A stretch of DNA of 64,000 nt from Streptomyces sp. AC558_RSS880 (GCF_019049255.1 NZ_JAGMUJ010000059.1:62001-126000); one strand, 5' to 3'. Numbered from the stretch's first letter, positions 9,056-18,331 are shown. Numbers and translations: made by a program. Notes: a model not told the origin generated them from the letters alone.

Positions 9056-10372
9056 TCACTTCTTGGGCATCTGCTGCTGCGCCTTGGTGAGCGCGGCCTT
9101 CACCGAGTCGGTGGTCACCTCGCGTCCGGCGGCGGCGTCGGCGAACAGTTCCTTGACGGCCGTGCCGACGGCGGTCTCGAACTGGGACTCGTCGGGCACC
9201 TGCGGCAGGGCGACGGCGCTCTTGGCGAGGGTGTCCTTCAGGACGGCGTTGGCCGGGGAGTTGAAGGCCGCGTCCTCCTGGGCGGTCTTGACCGGCGGGA
9301 TGGAGCTGTACGCCGTGTTGAGGATCTTCTGCTCGGCGTCGCTGGTCATGAACTTCACGAACTTCGTGGCGCCGTCGAGGTTGTCGGTGTTCTTGAAGAC
9401 GGCGAGGTTGATGCCCGCGACCATCGAGTTGACCTGCTTGCCCGCGCCGGGGGTGCCGGACTGCACGGGCACCGGGGCGATGCCGTAGGCGTCCTCGCTC
9501 ATGCCCTGGGAGGTGAGGTTGGCGGAGGCGGACTGCCACAGCAGCATGCCCGTCCTGCCCTTGGCGAAGTCGCTGACCGACTGGTTCTGGGCGTACTCGG
9601 CGTTGCCCGGGGCGATGACCTTGTCCTTGGCCATGAGGTCGACGTACTGCTTGACCGCGGCGACCGCTCCGTCGTTGGTGAAGTCGGCCTCGCCGTCGGC
9701 GGTGAAGAAGTCGGCGCCGTGCTGCTTGGCGAAGACGAAGGCGTGGTGGATGTTCTCGGAGGGGTTCGAACCCTCCATGCCCAGGCCCCACTTGCCGTCC
9801 CCGGACAGCTTCTTTCCGGCGGCGACCAGCTCGTCCCAGGTGGCCGGCGGGCCGTCGATGCCGGCGTCGGCGAACATCTGCTTGTTGTAGTAGAGGGCGT
9901 ACGCCATCGAGTACAGCGGGACGGCGGCCGGGTCCTGGCCCTCGACGCCGGTGGAGCCGAGCGCGGAGTCGACGAAGCGGTCCCTGCCGCCGATCTTGTC
10001 GAAGTTCTTCGCGTCCCACGGCAGCAGGGCGCCCGTCGCCTGGAGCGAGGCGGACCAGGTGTTGCCGATGTTCAGGACGTCCGGGCCCTGGCCGGAGGTG
10101 GTCGCGGTGAGGATCCGGTTGAGCAGGTCGGACCAGGGCACGACCTCCAGCTTGACCTTGATGCCGGTCTGCTTCTCGAACTTGTCGAGCTCGGGCTGGA
10201 GGACCTTCTTGTCGACCTCGATGCTGGCGCCCTGGTTGGAGGCCCAGTAAGTCAGTTCCTTCGGCGAGTCGTTGGACCCGCCACCGGTGCTGGATCCGCC
10301 TCCGCAGGCCGAGGCGGCGAGTGCGAGAGACAGGATGACGGCGCCTGTGGCCGCGGCTCGGATACTGCGCAT
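9056..10372 (-). CDS. Sugar-binding lipoprotein of a CUT1 ABC transporter
   Basis: The 438-residue product has a lipoprotein signal ending LALAASAC followed by GGGSS; the Cys is the predicted lipidation site. The mature part is a family 1 solute-binding protein (ELTYWASNQG at the start, WSDLLNRILTATTSGQGPDVL, VPLYSMAYALYYNKQMFADAGI). ATG 10372 has AGGAG four bases upstream; the longer open frame to 10417 lacks support. It is the first gene of the operon, so it is the most directly controlled by the operator-like sites at 10436-10457 and 10557-10569. Ligand inferred from context: beta-1,3-gluco-oligosaccharides. Confidence 0.92.
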   Translation of the reverse strand: MRSIRAAATGAVILSLALAASACGGGSSTGGGSNDSPKELTYWASNQGASIEVDKKVLQPELDKFEKQTGIKVKLEVVPWSDLLNRILTATTSGQGPDVLNIGNTWSASLQATGALLPWDAKNFDKIGGRDRFVDSALGSTGVEGQDPAAVPLYSMAYALYYNKQMFADAGIDGPPATWDELVAAGKKLSGDGKWGLGMEGSNPSENIHHAFVFAKQHGADFFTADGEADFTNDGAVAAVKQYVDLMAKDKVIAPGNAEYAQNQSVSDFAKGRTGMLLWQSASANLTSQGMSEDAYGIAPVPVQSGTPGAGKQVNSMVAGINLAVFKNTDNLDGATKFVKFMTSDAEQKILNTAYSSIPPVKTAQEDAAFNSPANAVLKDTLAKSAVALPQVPDESQFETAVGTAVKELFADAAAGREVTTDSVKAALTKAQQQMPKK

Positions 10373-10435
10373 GGCTCCTGATGTCCCTTTCCGGGGTGCA
10401 TGAGGCGTCCTCCGCACGAAGACACCGCCTCACGG

Positions 10436-10457
10436 CTTAATTTAGGACGTGAGTTAA
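10436..10457. promoter_or_regulatory. AT-rich operator-like site upstream of the sugar-transporter operon
   Basis: CTTAATTTAGGACGTGAGTTAA lies 64 bp upstream of the binding-protein start in otherwise GC-rich DNA (given here as 10436-10457 with TTAA at both ends). Conserved TTAA blocks like these occur at ROK-type and other sugar-regulator sites in Streptomyces. The specific regulator cannot be named, and no such regulator gene is in the locus. Confidence 0.5.
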
Positions 10458-10556
10458 ACCCTCCGGAGGCGGCACGTCAAGGGTTTGGACGGACTCATCC
10501 CACTCTCGCCGGACCCCTTGACTCATCTGTTCCACGGATGAACCATTCAGCGTCGA

Positions 10557-10569
10557 GAGAGCGCTCCCA
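10557..10569. promoter_or_regulatory. LacI-type (CebR-like) operator candidate
   Basis: GAGAGCGCTCCCA centres on AGCGCT and agrees at 12 of 14 positions with the CebR box TGGGAGCGCTCCCA known from Streptomyces cellobiose genes. It lies 44 bp before the GH55 start, in the divergent promoter region shared with the transporter operon. A LacI-family repressor responding to beta-glucosides could therefore control both sides. No lacI-type gene is in the window. Confidence 0.55.
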
Positions 10570-10612
10570 GCACCCCACGCCGTTCATTTCCTGAACCAGG
10601 AGAGCCAGCCAC

Positions 10613-12406
10613 ATGACGTCCGACTCCCCGTCGTCCTCCCGGCCGCCGGCCATCGGCCGCCGCACCGTCCTCGGCGCCGCGGCCGCCGCCCCCGTCCTGG
10701 CCGGACTGCCCTCGGCGGCCTCCGCCGTACCCGCGGCGGGACGCAAGAAGCCGCGCCGACTGAAGGGCGGCGGCGACCTCGGCCCCAACGTGATCGTCTT
10801 CGACCCGTCCACGCCGGGCATCCAGGCCAGGCTCGACGAGGTGTTCGCCCGGCAGGAGTCGGCGCAGTTCGGCACCGGCCGCTACCAACTGCTGTTCAAG
10901 CCGGGCACGTACCACGGGCTCAACGCCCAGCTCGGCTTCTACACCTCCGTCTCCGGGCTCGGCCTCTCCCCCGACGACACCACCATCAACGGCGACGTGA
11001 CGGTCGACGCCGGCTGGTTCGACGGCAACGCCACGCAGAACTTCTGGCGTTCGGCGGAGAACCTGGCGCTCGTCCCGGTCACCGGCACCAACCGGTGGGC
11101 GGTCGCGCAGGCGGCCCCGTTCCGCCGGATGCACGTACGCGGCGGCCTCGACCTCGCCCCGTCCGGCTACGGCTGGGCGAGCGGCGGCTACATCGCCGAC
11201 AGCCGCGTCGACGGCACCGTCGGACCGTACTCGCAGCAGCAGTGGTACACCCGGGACAGCTCGGTCGGCGGCTGGACCAACGCCGTCTGGAACATGGTGT
11301 TCTCGGGTGTCGAGGGCGCCCCCGCACAGAGCTTCCCGGACCCGCCGTACACCACGCTCGCCACGACGCCGATCTCCCGCGAGAAGCCCTTCCTGTACCT
11401 CGACGGCGACCGGTACCGCGTCTTCCTGCCCGCGCTGCGGAGGAACGCCCGCGGCGTCACCTGGGGCAACGGCACCCCGCGCGGCACCTCCCTGCCGCTG
11501 GACCGCTTCTACGTCGCCGCGCCGGGCGACTCGGCGGCCACCCTCAACCAGGCGCTCGACCAGGGCCTCAACCTGCTGCTCACGCCCGGCATCTACCACG
11601 TCGACCGGCCGGTCCGGGTGAACCGCCCCGGCACGGTCGTCCTGGGCCTCGGCTACGCCACCCTGATCCCCGACAACGGCGTCACCGCCCTGAAGGTCGC
11701 CGACGTCGACGGCGTACGCCTCGCGGGCTTCCTGATCGACGCCGGGCCGGTCGACTCGCCCGTCCTGCTGGAGGTCGGCCCGAACGGCGCCTCCCGGGAC
11801 CACTCCCGCGACCCGATCACCGTGCAGGACGTCTTCATCCGGATCGGCGGCGCGGGGCCCGGCAGGGCGACCACCAGCATGGTGGTCAACGCCCGGCACA
11901 CCATCGTCGACCACACCTGGGTCTGGCGCGCCGACCACGGCGACGGCGTCGGCTGGGAGACCAACCGCTGCGACTACGGCGTCGTCGTCAACGGCCACGA
12001 CGTCCTCGCCACCGGCCTGTTCGTCGAGCACTTCAACAAGTACGACGTGCAGTGGAACGGCGAACGCGGCCGCACGATCTTCTTCCAGAACGAGAAGGCG
12101 TACGACGCCCCCGACCAGGCCTCGATCCAGAACGGCTCGGTCAAGGGCTACGCGGCCTACAAGGTCGGCGACCGGGTCACCACCCACGAGGGCTGGGGCA
12201 TGGGCAGCTACTGCTACTACAACGTGAACCCGGGCATCGTCCAGCACCACGGCTTCGCCGCCCCGGACCGTCCGGGCGTGCGCTTCCACGACCTGCTGGT
12301 CGTCTCGCTGAGCGGGCACGGGCAGTACGAGTGCGTCATCAACGACACCGGGGCTCCGACGTCGGGCACCACCACCGTGCCGTCCACGGTGGTGTCGTAC
12401 CCCTGA
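10613..12406 (+). CDS. Secreted GH55 exo-beta-1,3-glucanase (laminarinase)
   Basis: The 597-residue product has a Tat-type signal (IGRRTVLGAAAAAPVLAG). The mature protein agrees closely with my memory of the GH55 enzyme SacteLam55A of Streptomyces sp. SirexAA-E, for example GGDLGPNVIVFDPSTPG, GDVTVDAGWFDGNATQNF and LFVEHFNKYDVQW. GH55 enzymes are two-domain right-handed beta-helices that release glucose or laminaribiose from beta-1,3-glucan outside the cell. The FFQNEKAYD segment lies in the C-terminal helix that carries the catalytic acid in this family. Start ATG 10613 has AGGAGAG upstream. Divergent transcription from an importer plus GH1 enzyme makes a complete pathway from glucan to glucose. 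Confidence 0.92.
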   Translation: MTSDSPSSSRPPAIGRRTVLGAAAAAPVLAGLPSAASAVPAAGRKKPRRLKGGGDLGPNVIVFDPSTPGIQARLDEVFARQESAQFGTGRYQLLFKPGTYHGLNAQLGFYTSVSGLGLSPDDTTINGDVTVDAGWFDGNATQNFWRSAENLALVPVTGTNRWAVAQAAPFRRMHVRGGLDLAPSGYGWASGGYIADSRVDGTVGPYSQQQWYTRDSSVGGWTNAVWNMVFSGVEGAPAQSFPDPPYTTLATTPISREKPFLYLDGDRYRVFLPALRRNARGVTWGNGTPRGTSLPLDRFYVAAPGDSAATLNQALDQGLNLLLTPGIYHVDRPVRVNRPGTVVLGLGYATLIPDNGVTALKVADVDGVRLAGFLIDAGPVDSPVLLEVGPNGASRDHSRDPITVQDVFIRIGGAGPGRATTSMVVNARHTIVDHTWVWRADHGDGVGWETNRCDYGVVVNGHDVLATGLFVEHFNKYDVQWNGERGRTIFFQNEKAYDAPDQASIQNGSVKGYAAYKVGDRVTTHEGWGMGSYCYYNVNPGIVQHHGFAAPDRPGVRFHDLLVVSLSGHGQYECVINDTGAPTSGTTTVPSTVVSYP

Positions 12407-12471
12407 GCCCGCCGCCCGGGGCACGCCCGTGACCGACGCCGACGGTCGGGGTGTGCCCGTACGGCGGTGGT

Positions 12472-12510
12472 GGCGGCCCCTCCCGGCTTCAGTTCGCGGG
12501 AGGGGCCGCC
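12472..12510. terminator. Bidirectional hairpin terminator
   Basis: GGCGGCCCCTCCC (12472-12484) pairs perfectly with GGGAGGGGCCGCC (12498-12510), a 13-bp stem with a 13-nt loop, between the convergent GH55 and EF-G-like genes. Confidence 0.8.
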
Positions 12511-12519
12511 GTTCACGCC

Positions 12520-14583
12520 TTACCGCGCGGGCGCGGGGGCCGGTGCGGGGGCGTAGCCGGTGGGCCGGGTGGTGAAGGTGCCGCGGCCCTGGGTGCGGCT
12601 GCGCAACCGCGTGGCGTAGCCGAACAGTTCGGCCAGCGGCACGGTCGCGGTGACGACCGTGGCGCCCGCCCGGACGACCGAACCGGTGACCCGGCCGCGG
12701 CGGGCGGCCAGATCGCCGAGCACCCCGCCCACCGCGTCCTCGGGCACGGTGACCGTGACCTCGACGACCGGCTCCAGCAGGACCATCGCGCAGGCCCGCA
12801 GGGCGTCTCGCAGCCCGAACCGGCCGGCGGTGCGGAACGCGGTGTCCGAGGAGTCCTTCACATGGGTCGACCCGTCGGTGAGCGTGACGCGGAGCCCGGT
12901 CACCGGGTGACCGCCCAGCGGCCCCTCGGCCAGGGCGTCCCGGCAGCCGGCCTCGACCGCACGGACGTACTCCTGCGGCACCCGCCCGCCGATGACCGCC
13001 GAACGGAACTCGAAGCCGGACTCCGGGGAGTCCAGTGGTTCCACGTCGAGGACCACATGGGCGAACTGGCCCGCCCCGCCGTCCTGTTTGACGTGCCGGA
13101 ACACGAACCCGGACACGCCGCGGCCGACGGTCTCCCGGTGACTCACCCGGGGACGGCCCACGTTGACGCCCAGCCCCTGCTCACGCCGGATCTTCTCCAC
13201 CGCGACCTCCAGGTGCAGCTCGCCCATGCCGGACAGCACCGTCTGACCGGTCTCCGGGTCGGTGCGCACGACCAGCGAGGGGTCCTCCTCGGCGAGCCGT
13301 GCGAGCGCCGACGCCAGGCGCCCGGTGTCCGTGCCCTTCAGCGCCTCGACGGCCACGGAGACGACCGGCTCGGCGACCCCCGGGGGCTCCAGGACCAGCG
13401 GGGCGTCCGGCGCGCACAGCGTGGAGCCCGCGCGGGCGGACTTCAGTCCGACCACGGCGACGATGTCCCCGGCGACGGCCCGGTCCAGCTGCGCGTGCCG
13501 GTCGGCCCGGACGCGCAGGATGCGCCCGATGCGCTCGGAGCGGCGCGCGGTGGCGTCCCACACCGTGTCTCCCTTCTCGATCGTTCCCGAGTACACCCGC
13601 AGGTAGGTCAGCCGCCCGGTGGCGGTGGCGTTCACCTTGAACGCGAGGGCGGCCAGCGGTGCCGCCGGGTCGGCGGCCCGCTGCTGTCCGGTGCCGTCGC
13701 CCGCGTGCGTACCGCGTACCGGCGGCACGTCGAGGGGCGACGGCAGGTAGGCGAGTACGGCGTCCAGCAGCGGTTCGACGCCGCGGTTGCGGTAGGCGGA
13801 GCCGCACAGCACGACGACGGCGTCACCGCTGCGGGTCAGGTCCCGCAGGGCGGCGGCGAGCGTGCCGGTGCTGAGCGCGCCCGTGTCGCAGAACTCCTCC
13901 AGCGCGCCCGGATGCAGTTCGGCGACGGCCTCCTCCAGCAGCCGGCGCCGTCCGTCCGCCTCCTCCCGCAGCTCGTCCGGCACCGGTGCCGGGTCGCGGG
14001 CCTCGCCCTCGTCGTTCCAGGTCAGGGCGCGCATGCGCAGCAGGTCGACGACGCCGGTGAAGGTGTCCTCCGCGCCGATCGGCAGCTGCACCGCCAGGGG
14101 TGCGGGGTGCAGCCGCTCCCGGACGGAGGCGACGGCGGCGTCCAGGTCGGCGCCGGCCCGGTCCATCTTGTTGACGAACGCGATCCGCGGCACACCGTGC
14201 CGGTCCGCCTGCCGCCACACCGACTCGCTCTGCGGCTCCACACCGGCGACCGCGTCGAACACGGCGACCGCGCCGTCGAGGACGCGCAGGGCGCGCTCCA
14301 CCTCGTCGGCGAAGTCGACGTGGCCCGGGGTGTCGATGAGGTTGATCCGGTGACCGTCCCAGGCGCAGCTGACGGCGGCGGCGAAGATGGTGATGCCCCG
14401 GTCCCGTTCCTGCGGGTCGAAGTCGGTGACGGTGGTCCCGTCGTGCACCTCACCACGCTTGTGCGTGGTGCCGGTGGCGAACAGGATCCGCTCGGTGACG
14501 GTGGTCTTGCCGGCGTCGACGTGGGCGAGGATGCCCAGGTTGCGGACGGTGGCGAGGGGGTTGGCTCTCATCGGGTCGCGCAT
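12520..14583 (-). CDS. Elongation factor G paralogue (second EF-G)
   Basis: The 687-residue translational GTPase carries G1 AHVDAGKTT, G3 DTPGH and G4 NKMD in the N-terminal domain. EF-G domains II-V follow, including VLSGMGELHLEVAVEKI and QDGGAGQFAHVVLDVEP. It is slightly shorter and more divergent than the housekeeping FusA expected elsewhere in the genome, and it is not beside rpsL/rpsG or tuf, so it is a second copy. Such copies may act in ribosome recycling, stress or resistance to EF-G or ribosome inhibitors. Here it stands alone; GAAAGG lies ten bases before ATG 14583. The 5' leader has two hairpins (14638-14673, 14698-14727). Function beyond being a ribosomal GTPase is not shown. Confidence 0.9.
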   Translation of the reverse strand: MRDPMRANPLATVRNLGILAHVDAGKTTVTERILFATGTTHKRGEVHDGTTVTDFDPQERDRGITIFAAAVSCAWDGHRINLIDTPGHVDFADEVERALRVLDGAVAVFDAVAGVEPQSESVWRQADRHGVPRIAFVNKMDRAGADLDAAVASVRERLHPAPLAVQLPIGAEDTFTGVVDLLRMRALTWNDEGEARDPAPVPDELREEADGRRRLLEEAVAELHPGALEEFCDTGALSTGTLAAALRDLTRSGDAVVVLCGSAYRNRGVEPLLDAVLAYLPSPLDVPPVRGTHAGDGTGQQRAADPAAPLAALAFKVNATATGRLTYLRVYSGTIEKGDTVWDATARRSERIGRILRVRADRHAQLDRAVAGDIVAVVGLKSARAGSTLCAPDAPLVLEPPGVAEPVVSVAVEALKGTDTGRLASALARLAEEDPSLVVRTDPETGQTVLSGMGELHLEVAVEKIRREQGLGVNVGRPRVSHRETVGRGVSGFVFRHVKQDGGAGQFAHVVLDVEPLDSPESGFEFRSAVIGGRVPQEYVRAVEAGCRDALAEGPLGGHPVTGLRVTLTDGSTHVKDSSDTAFRTAGRFGLRDALRACAMVLLEPVVEVTVTVPEDAVGGVLGDLAARRGRVTGSVVRAGATVVTATVPLAELFGYATRLRSRTQGRGTFTTRPTGYAPAPAPAPAR

Positions 14584-14637
14584 GGCCCGTGGCCTTTCGG
14601 TTGCTCCGGGAAAGGGCGGCGCGATGTCCCTGACGCA

Positions 14638-14727
14638 CGACGCCGTACGCCCCTGATGGTGCGTAGGGCGTCGAAGATCAGGCGTGCGTCACGGGTATCC
14701 GGTGCCGGGCGCGCAGCGGGCACCGGA
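14638..14727 (-). promoter_or_regulatory. Two tandem hairpins in the leader of the EF-G paralogue
   Basis: Hairpin 1 pairs CGACGCCGTACGC (14638-14650) with GCGTAGGGCGTCG (14661-14673), 12 of 13 bp. Hairpin 2 pairs TCCGGTGCC (14698-14706) with GGCACCGGA (14719-14727), 9 bp. Both lie 55-145 nt upstream of the EF-G start, in its probable mRNA leader. An attenuator is possible. The rest of the gap (14584-15065) holds a purine-rich stretch near 14868-14890 and the repeat at 14940-14954, and no supported gene. Confidence 0.4.
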
Positions 14728-14939
14728 CGGACCGGGACACCAGGATCACCACGGACCGACGGGACCGGGAACGGGGAGCGGCAACGGTGGCGTGGTCGCG
14801 CACGGCCGGTCTCCCCTCACTGGTCATGGATGCGCGGCCCGAGGACGGGCGGCGTCTGCTCGGTGAGTGTAGGGAGGGAGGGGAGGGTCGGGCCACGCAA
14901 TATCCGCGTCTCACATCTTGGTACGACGTTTCTGGCCAG

Positions 14940-14954
14940 TGAGATGTCTGAGAT
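14940..14954 (+). promoter_or_regulatory. Direct repeat TGAGAT-gtc-TGAGAT, possible operator of the transporter
   Basis: Two TGAGAT copies are separated by 3 bp, about 110 bp upstream of the MHS transporter. A related inverted block, TCTCACATCTT, starts at 14909. Such arrays in low-GC patches often bind GntR-type regulators of carboxylate transporters; the regulator is not in the window. Confidence 0.4.
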
Positions 14955-15065
14955 CGTTGCATGGCCCACACTGTTCGCGCGGCCTCCCGCGAGGTGGACG
15001 CGTGGCGCGGTGCGGGCCGCCGGTGTACGCCGCCGGTGACCGCTCCTCCCCGGAAAGACCGTGAA

Positions 15066-16472
15066 ATGCCCGCACCAACCACCGGCCCGGCCCCCGTCAA
15101 CTCTCGGTCCCGGGTCCTCATCGCGAGCCTCATCGGCACGACGATCGAGTTCTACGACTTCTACATCTACGCGACCGCCGCCGTCCTGGTCTTCCCCAAG
15201 CTCTTCTTCCCGAGCAGCGACCCGACGACGGCCCTGCTGTCGTCCTTCGCGGTGTTCGGCGCCGCGATGGTCGCCCGCCCGATCGGCGCCGTGGTCTTCG
15301 GACACCTCGGCGACCGGCTCGGCCGCAAGGGCACGCTGGTGGCCTCGCTCCTCACCATGGGCGTCGCCACCTTCCTCATCGGCGTGCTGCCCACCTACGC
15401 CCAGGCCGGCTGGGCCGCCACCGCCCTGCTGGTGCTGATGCGGCTCGCGCAGGGCTTCGCGCTCGGCGGCGAGTGGAGCGGCGCGGCCCTGGTCGCCACC
15501 GAGAACGCCCCGAAGGGCAAACGCGCCCTCTACGGCACGTTCCCGCAGCTGGGCGCCCCGCTCGGCTTCATCATCGGCAACGGGCTCTTCCTGATCATCG
15601 GCGCGCTGCTGCCGTCCGCGGCGGGCGCCGACCCGTCCCAGCCCTCGGACGCCTTCCTGAGCTGGGGCTGGCGCATCCCGTTCCTGTTCTCCGCCGTGAT
15701 GGTCGCGATCGGCCTGTGGGTGCGGATGCGCCTGGTGGAGGCGCCGGTCTTCTCCCAGACCCGCGAGGCCGGGCTGGTGCGGAAGCTGCCGCTGGCCACC
15801 GTCTTCCGCAGCCACTGGAAGCAGCTGGTCCTCGGCACCTTCTTCATGCTGGCGACGTACGTGCTCTTCTACCTGATGACCACGTTCTCGCTGAGCTACG
15901 GCCGTACGCCCAAGGACGCCGCCGTGCCCGGCCTGGGGTACGGCTACACCACCTTCGTCCTGATGATGATCTTCGGGGTGCTGTTCTTCGCCGTGTTCAC
16001 CCTGGTCTCCGGCCCGCTCGCCGACAAGTACGGCCGGCGCTCCACGCTGATCCTGGTCACCGCCGGGATCCTGGTCTTCGGGCTGGTGTGGGTGCCGCTG
16101 ATCGGCATGGGCACGCTGGGCGTGGTGCTGTGGCTGGTGCTCGGCTTCACGCTGATGGGCATGACGTTCGGCCCGATGGGCGCGCTGCTGCCGGAGCTCT
16201 TCCCGACGAGCGTGCGCTACACGGGCTCCGGGATCTCCTACAACGTCAGCTCGATCCTCGGCGCGGCCGTCGCCCCGTTCATAGCGGTCGCCCTGTGGGA
16301 GGCCGGCGACGGCTCGCCGTGGCTGGTCGGCGTCTACCTCTCCTCGATGGCGCTGCTGACCCTGGTGGCGCTGCTGCTGGGCAAGGAGACGAAGGACGTG
16401 GGGCTCGACGAGGGCGAGGCCGTCGACACCTCCGGCCGGGACGAGAGCCCCGTCGCCGCGGCTGCTTCCTGA
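15066..16472 (+). CDS. MHS-family (metabolite:H+ symporter) MFS transporter
   Basis: The 468-residue protein has 12 predicted membrane helices. It starts ASLIGTTIEFYDFYIYATAA, the MHS signature in helix 1, and carries the MFS loop GHLGDRLGRKGTL between helices 2 and 3 with a second copy DKYGRRSTL in the C-terminal half. Relatives are ShiA, KgtP, ProP and CitA, which import shikimate, oxoglutarate, proline/betaine or citrate with protons. The substrate is not decided by sequence alone. ATG 15066 has GGAAAG upstream. It is monocistronic, closed by a 17-bp stem terminator at 16488-16532. Confidence 0.92.
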   Translation: MPAPTTGPAPVNSRSRVLIASLIGTTIEFYDFYIYATAAVLVFPKLFFPSSDPTTALLSSFAVFGAAMVARPIGAVVFGHLGDRLGRKGTLVASLLTMGVATFLIGVLPTYAQAGWAATALLVLMRLAQGFALGGEWSGAALVATENAPKGKRALYGTFPQLGAPLGFIIGNGLFLIIGALLPSAAGADPSQPSDAFLSWGWRIPFLFSAVMVAIGLWVRMRLVEAPVFSQTREAGLVRKLPLATVFRSHWKQLVLGTFFMLATYVLFYLMTTFSLSYGRTPKDAAVPGLGYGYTTFVLMMIFGVLFFAVFTLVSGPLADKYGRRSTLILVTAGILVFGLVWVPLIGMGTLGVVLWLVLGFTLMGMTFGPMGALLPELFPTSVRYTGSGISYNVSSILGAAVAPFIAVALWEAGDGSPWLVGVYLSSMALLTLVALLLGKETKDVGLDEGEAVDTSGRDESPVAAAAS

Positions 16473-16487
16473 ACCGTCCGGCGTCCG

Positions 16488-16532
16488 CACCGCGGCCCCC
16501 TTCCCCGTCCGGGGCGGAAGGGGGCCGCGGTG
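16488..16532. terminator. Strong hairpin terminator after the MHS transporter
   Basis: CACCGCGGCCCCCTTCC (16488-16504) and its exact complement (16516-16532) form a 17-bp stem with an 11-nt loop, 15 bp after the transporter stop codon. Confidence 0.85.
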
Positions 16533-16699
16533 CGTCTTCGCGGGCGGCGGCATCGGCTGTGAGGACGCGCGGAAGAGGCTGGTCGGAGTCCCCCGTCACC
16601 ACTCCCCGCGGCTCGCCGTCGACCGTCACCGCGGGGTCGGCCTCCACCGCGCGTACGGACATGTCGAGCGGTGCGGGGCCGTCCGCAGACGGTGTGGGT

Positions 16700-18331
16700 T
16701 CAGGCGGCGGCCGGGAGGGGGCCGGCACCGGAGCCGAGTGAGCGCAGGATCCGTGCCTCCTCCTTCCGTGCGGCGGAGGGAAGGATCCGGCCGGTGGCGC
16801 GGCGCAGGGCGAGGCGGGCGAAGGCGTCGGCGGTCTCGTTGAGGTCGTGTCCGACGTGGCCCTTCAGCCAGCGGACCTGGACGCGGTGGCGGTGGCGCAC
16901 CAGGCGGGCCATCAGCTGCCGGCTCTCCGGGAAGAGGAGGGTTCGGTGGGCGGCCGCCGGGTCGGCGGAGCGCAGGGCCGCGTCGACCACGCCGACCGCC
17001 TCGGTGCTGTCGCACAGCAGGACCACGGGTGCGTCCTCGTGGTGTTCGAGGAGGCTGAGGGCGGCGGCGCAGATACCGATGACTTCGGCCTCACCGCTGC
17101 TGGAGGCCAGGGAGTCGCCGTGTCCGGTGGTCCCGTCCTCGGCGGCCCAGCCGTAGCCGCATAGTGCGGACTCGTCACCGACGGCGGCGTCGGCGACGGC
17201 CACGACGGCGGTGTCGGGGAGGTCGGCGAGCAGGGCGTAGCGGTCCACGTCGGCCGGGAGCGTCGCCGCCGGGTGTTCACCGTCACCGTCCTCGTCCGCG
17301 TCGGCGGGAGGGGCGTCGGCGAGGACGGCGGCGAGGGCGCGGTGACAGTGCGGGCAGCCCCCGGCCCGTTCGGGGCAGTCCGCCCGGTGCCTCGCGGTCA
17401 GTCCGCACACGCTGTGCCACCTCTCGGGCTCGGCGTCGGCGAAGCGCGCCAGGGCCGCGGCGCGGCACTGCGCGACGAGCTCCGCGAAGGGCCCCGTGGT
17501 GACGCAGTCCCGCATCCGGTCGTGGAGGTCCGTGGCCCGGAGCAGGGCTTCGCGGGAGCGGGCGGCGAGGACCGCGGTGTCCTGGTAGGCGTCGTCCAGG
17601 GCCTCGAGCCGGGTGCGCCGTGCGGGGAGGGGGCAGGCGAGCGCGTCCCGTTCGGCCCGGCCGATCGCGTAGCGGCCCCAGGCCAGCGCGGCGCGGGCGT
17701 GGCGGCTCCACCGTTCGGCCACCGCGTCGTGCGGGAGGTACGGGTTCTCCTCCTCCCGGGCGTCGCGCAGGAGGGCCTGCACGAAGGCGTCGTCGTCGCA
17801 GTCCCGCAGTTCACGTACCGGTGCCGGCGGTTCGCCGCCTGCGGCTTTCCGGTCCCAGGCCCACTGGCCGAGGTCGCTCTCCGGTGCCTGCGGTGTGCCG
17901 TCCGGCAGTCCCCTGTCGCGGAGTTCCCGCCGCAGGGCCTCGTCGAAGGCCGCCGCGAACGCCGTGCGCGCCACCCTCAGCTCCAGCGTGTCCACCGGCC
18001 GGGAGCGACCGGCGAGGTGACGGGCGCGCTGCTCCTTGTACCGGGCCTCCGCCTGCGACCGGGCCCGTCGCACCCTGCGCGCGTGTGCGCGCAGCCGTCG
18101 CAGTCGCTCGGGGAGCTGAGCCGAGAGTTCCGCGCGCCGGACGGCGCCGCGGGCGAGGACGTCGGCGTGGGCGAGGACGACGGTGACGGGACCGGTGAGC
18201 GAGGCGTGTTCCAGGGCCGCGGCGGTCTCCGGGGCGCAGATCCCGTTCATGCGGGCGAGGACGGCCTCCTGCAAGGCGGTGAAGTCGTCGGCGAGGCGAC
18301 GGATCAGCTCGGTGTGCTCGGTGGTCGTCAC
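16700..18331 (-). CDS. RNase H-like protein with N-terminal Cys/His-bearing region
   Basis: The 543-residue product starts at GTG 18331, with GGAAGG six bases upstream. The N-terminal 350 residues are Arg/Ala-rich and unrecognised, with a possible metal site CGLTARHRADCP..GGCPHCH at about residues 320-345. The C-terminal 170 residues look like RNase HI: an Asp in VAVADAAVG, a Glu in SSSGEAEVIGI, an Asp in LLCDSTEAVG and VRWLKGHVGHDLNETADAFA with the conserved His and Asp. Such domains cut the RNA strand of RNA-DNA hybrids. It reads outward from the methyltransferase gene, and its upstream element at 18447-18478 has a near-copy at 60978-61009. It may be part of the defence island. Confidence 0.75.
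   Translation of the reverse strand: MTTTEHTELIRRLADDFTALQEAVLARMNGICAPETAAALEHASLTGPVTVVLAHADVLARGAVRRAELSAQLPERLRRLRAHARRVRRARSQAEARYKEQRARHLAGRSRPVDTLELRVARTAFAAAFDEALRRELRDRGLPDGTPQAPESDLGQWAWDRKAAGGEPPAPVRELRDCDDDAFVQALLRDAREEENPYLPHDAVAERWSRHARAALAWGRYAIGRAERDALACPLPARRTRLEALDDAYQDTAVLAARSREALLRATDLHDRMRDCVTTGPFAELVAQCRAAALARFADAEPERWHSVCGLTARHRADCPERAGGCPHCHRALAAVLADAPPADADEDGDGEHPAATLPADVDRYALLADLPDTAVVAVADAAVGDESALCGYGWAAEDGTTGHGDSLASSSGEAEVIGICAAALSLLEHHEDAPVVLLCDSTEAVGVVDAALRSADPAAAHRTLLFPESRQLMARLVRHRHRVQVRWLKGHVGHDLNETADAFARLALRRATGRILPSAARKEEARILRSLGSGAGPLPAAA

Noticed and set aside
12451..15039. An 862-codon plus-strand frame opposite the EF-G gene
   Set aside because: Antisense of EF-G; composition is Gly/Arg/Val/Pro-rich without family features.
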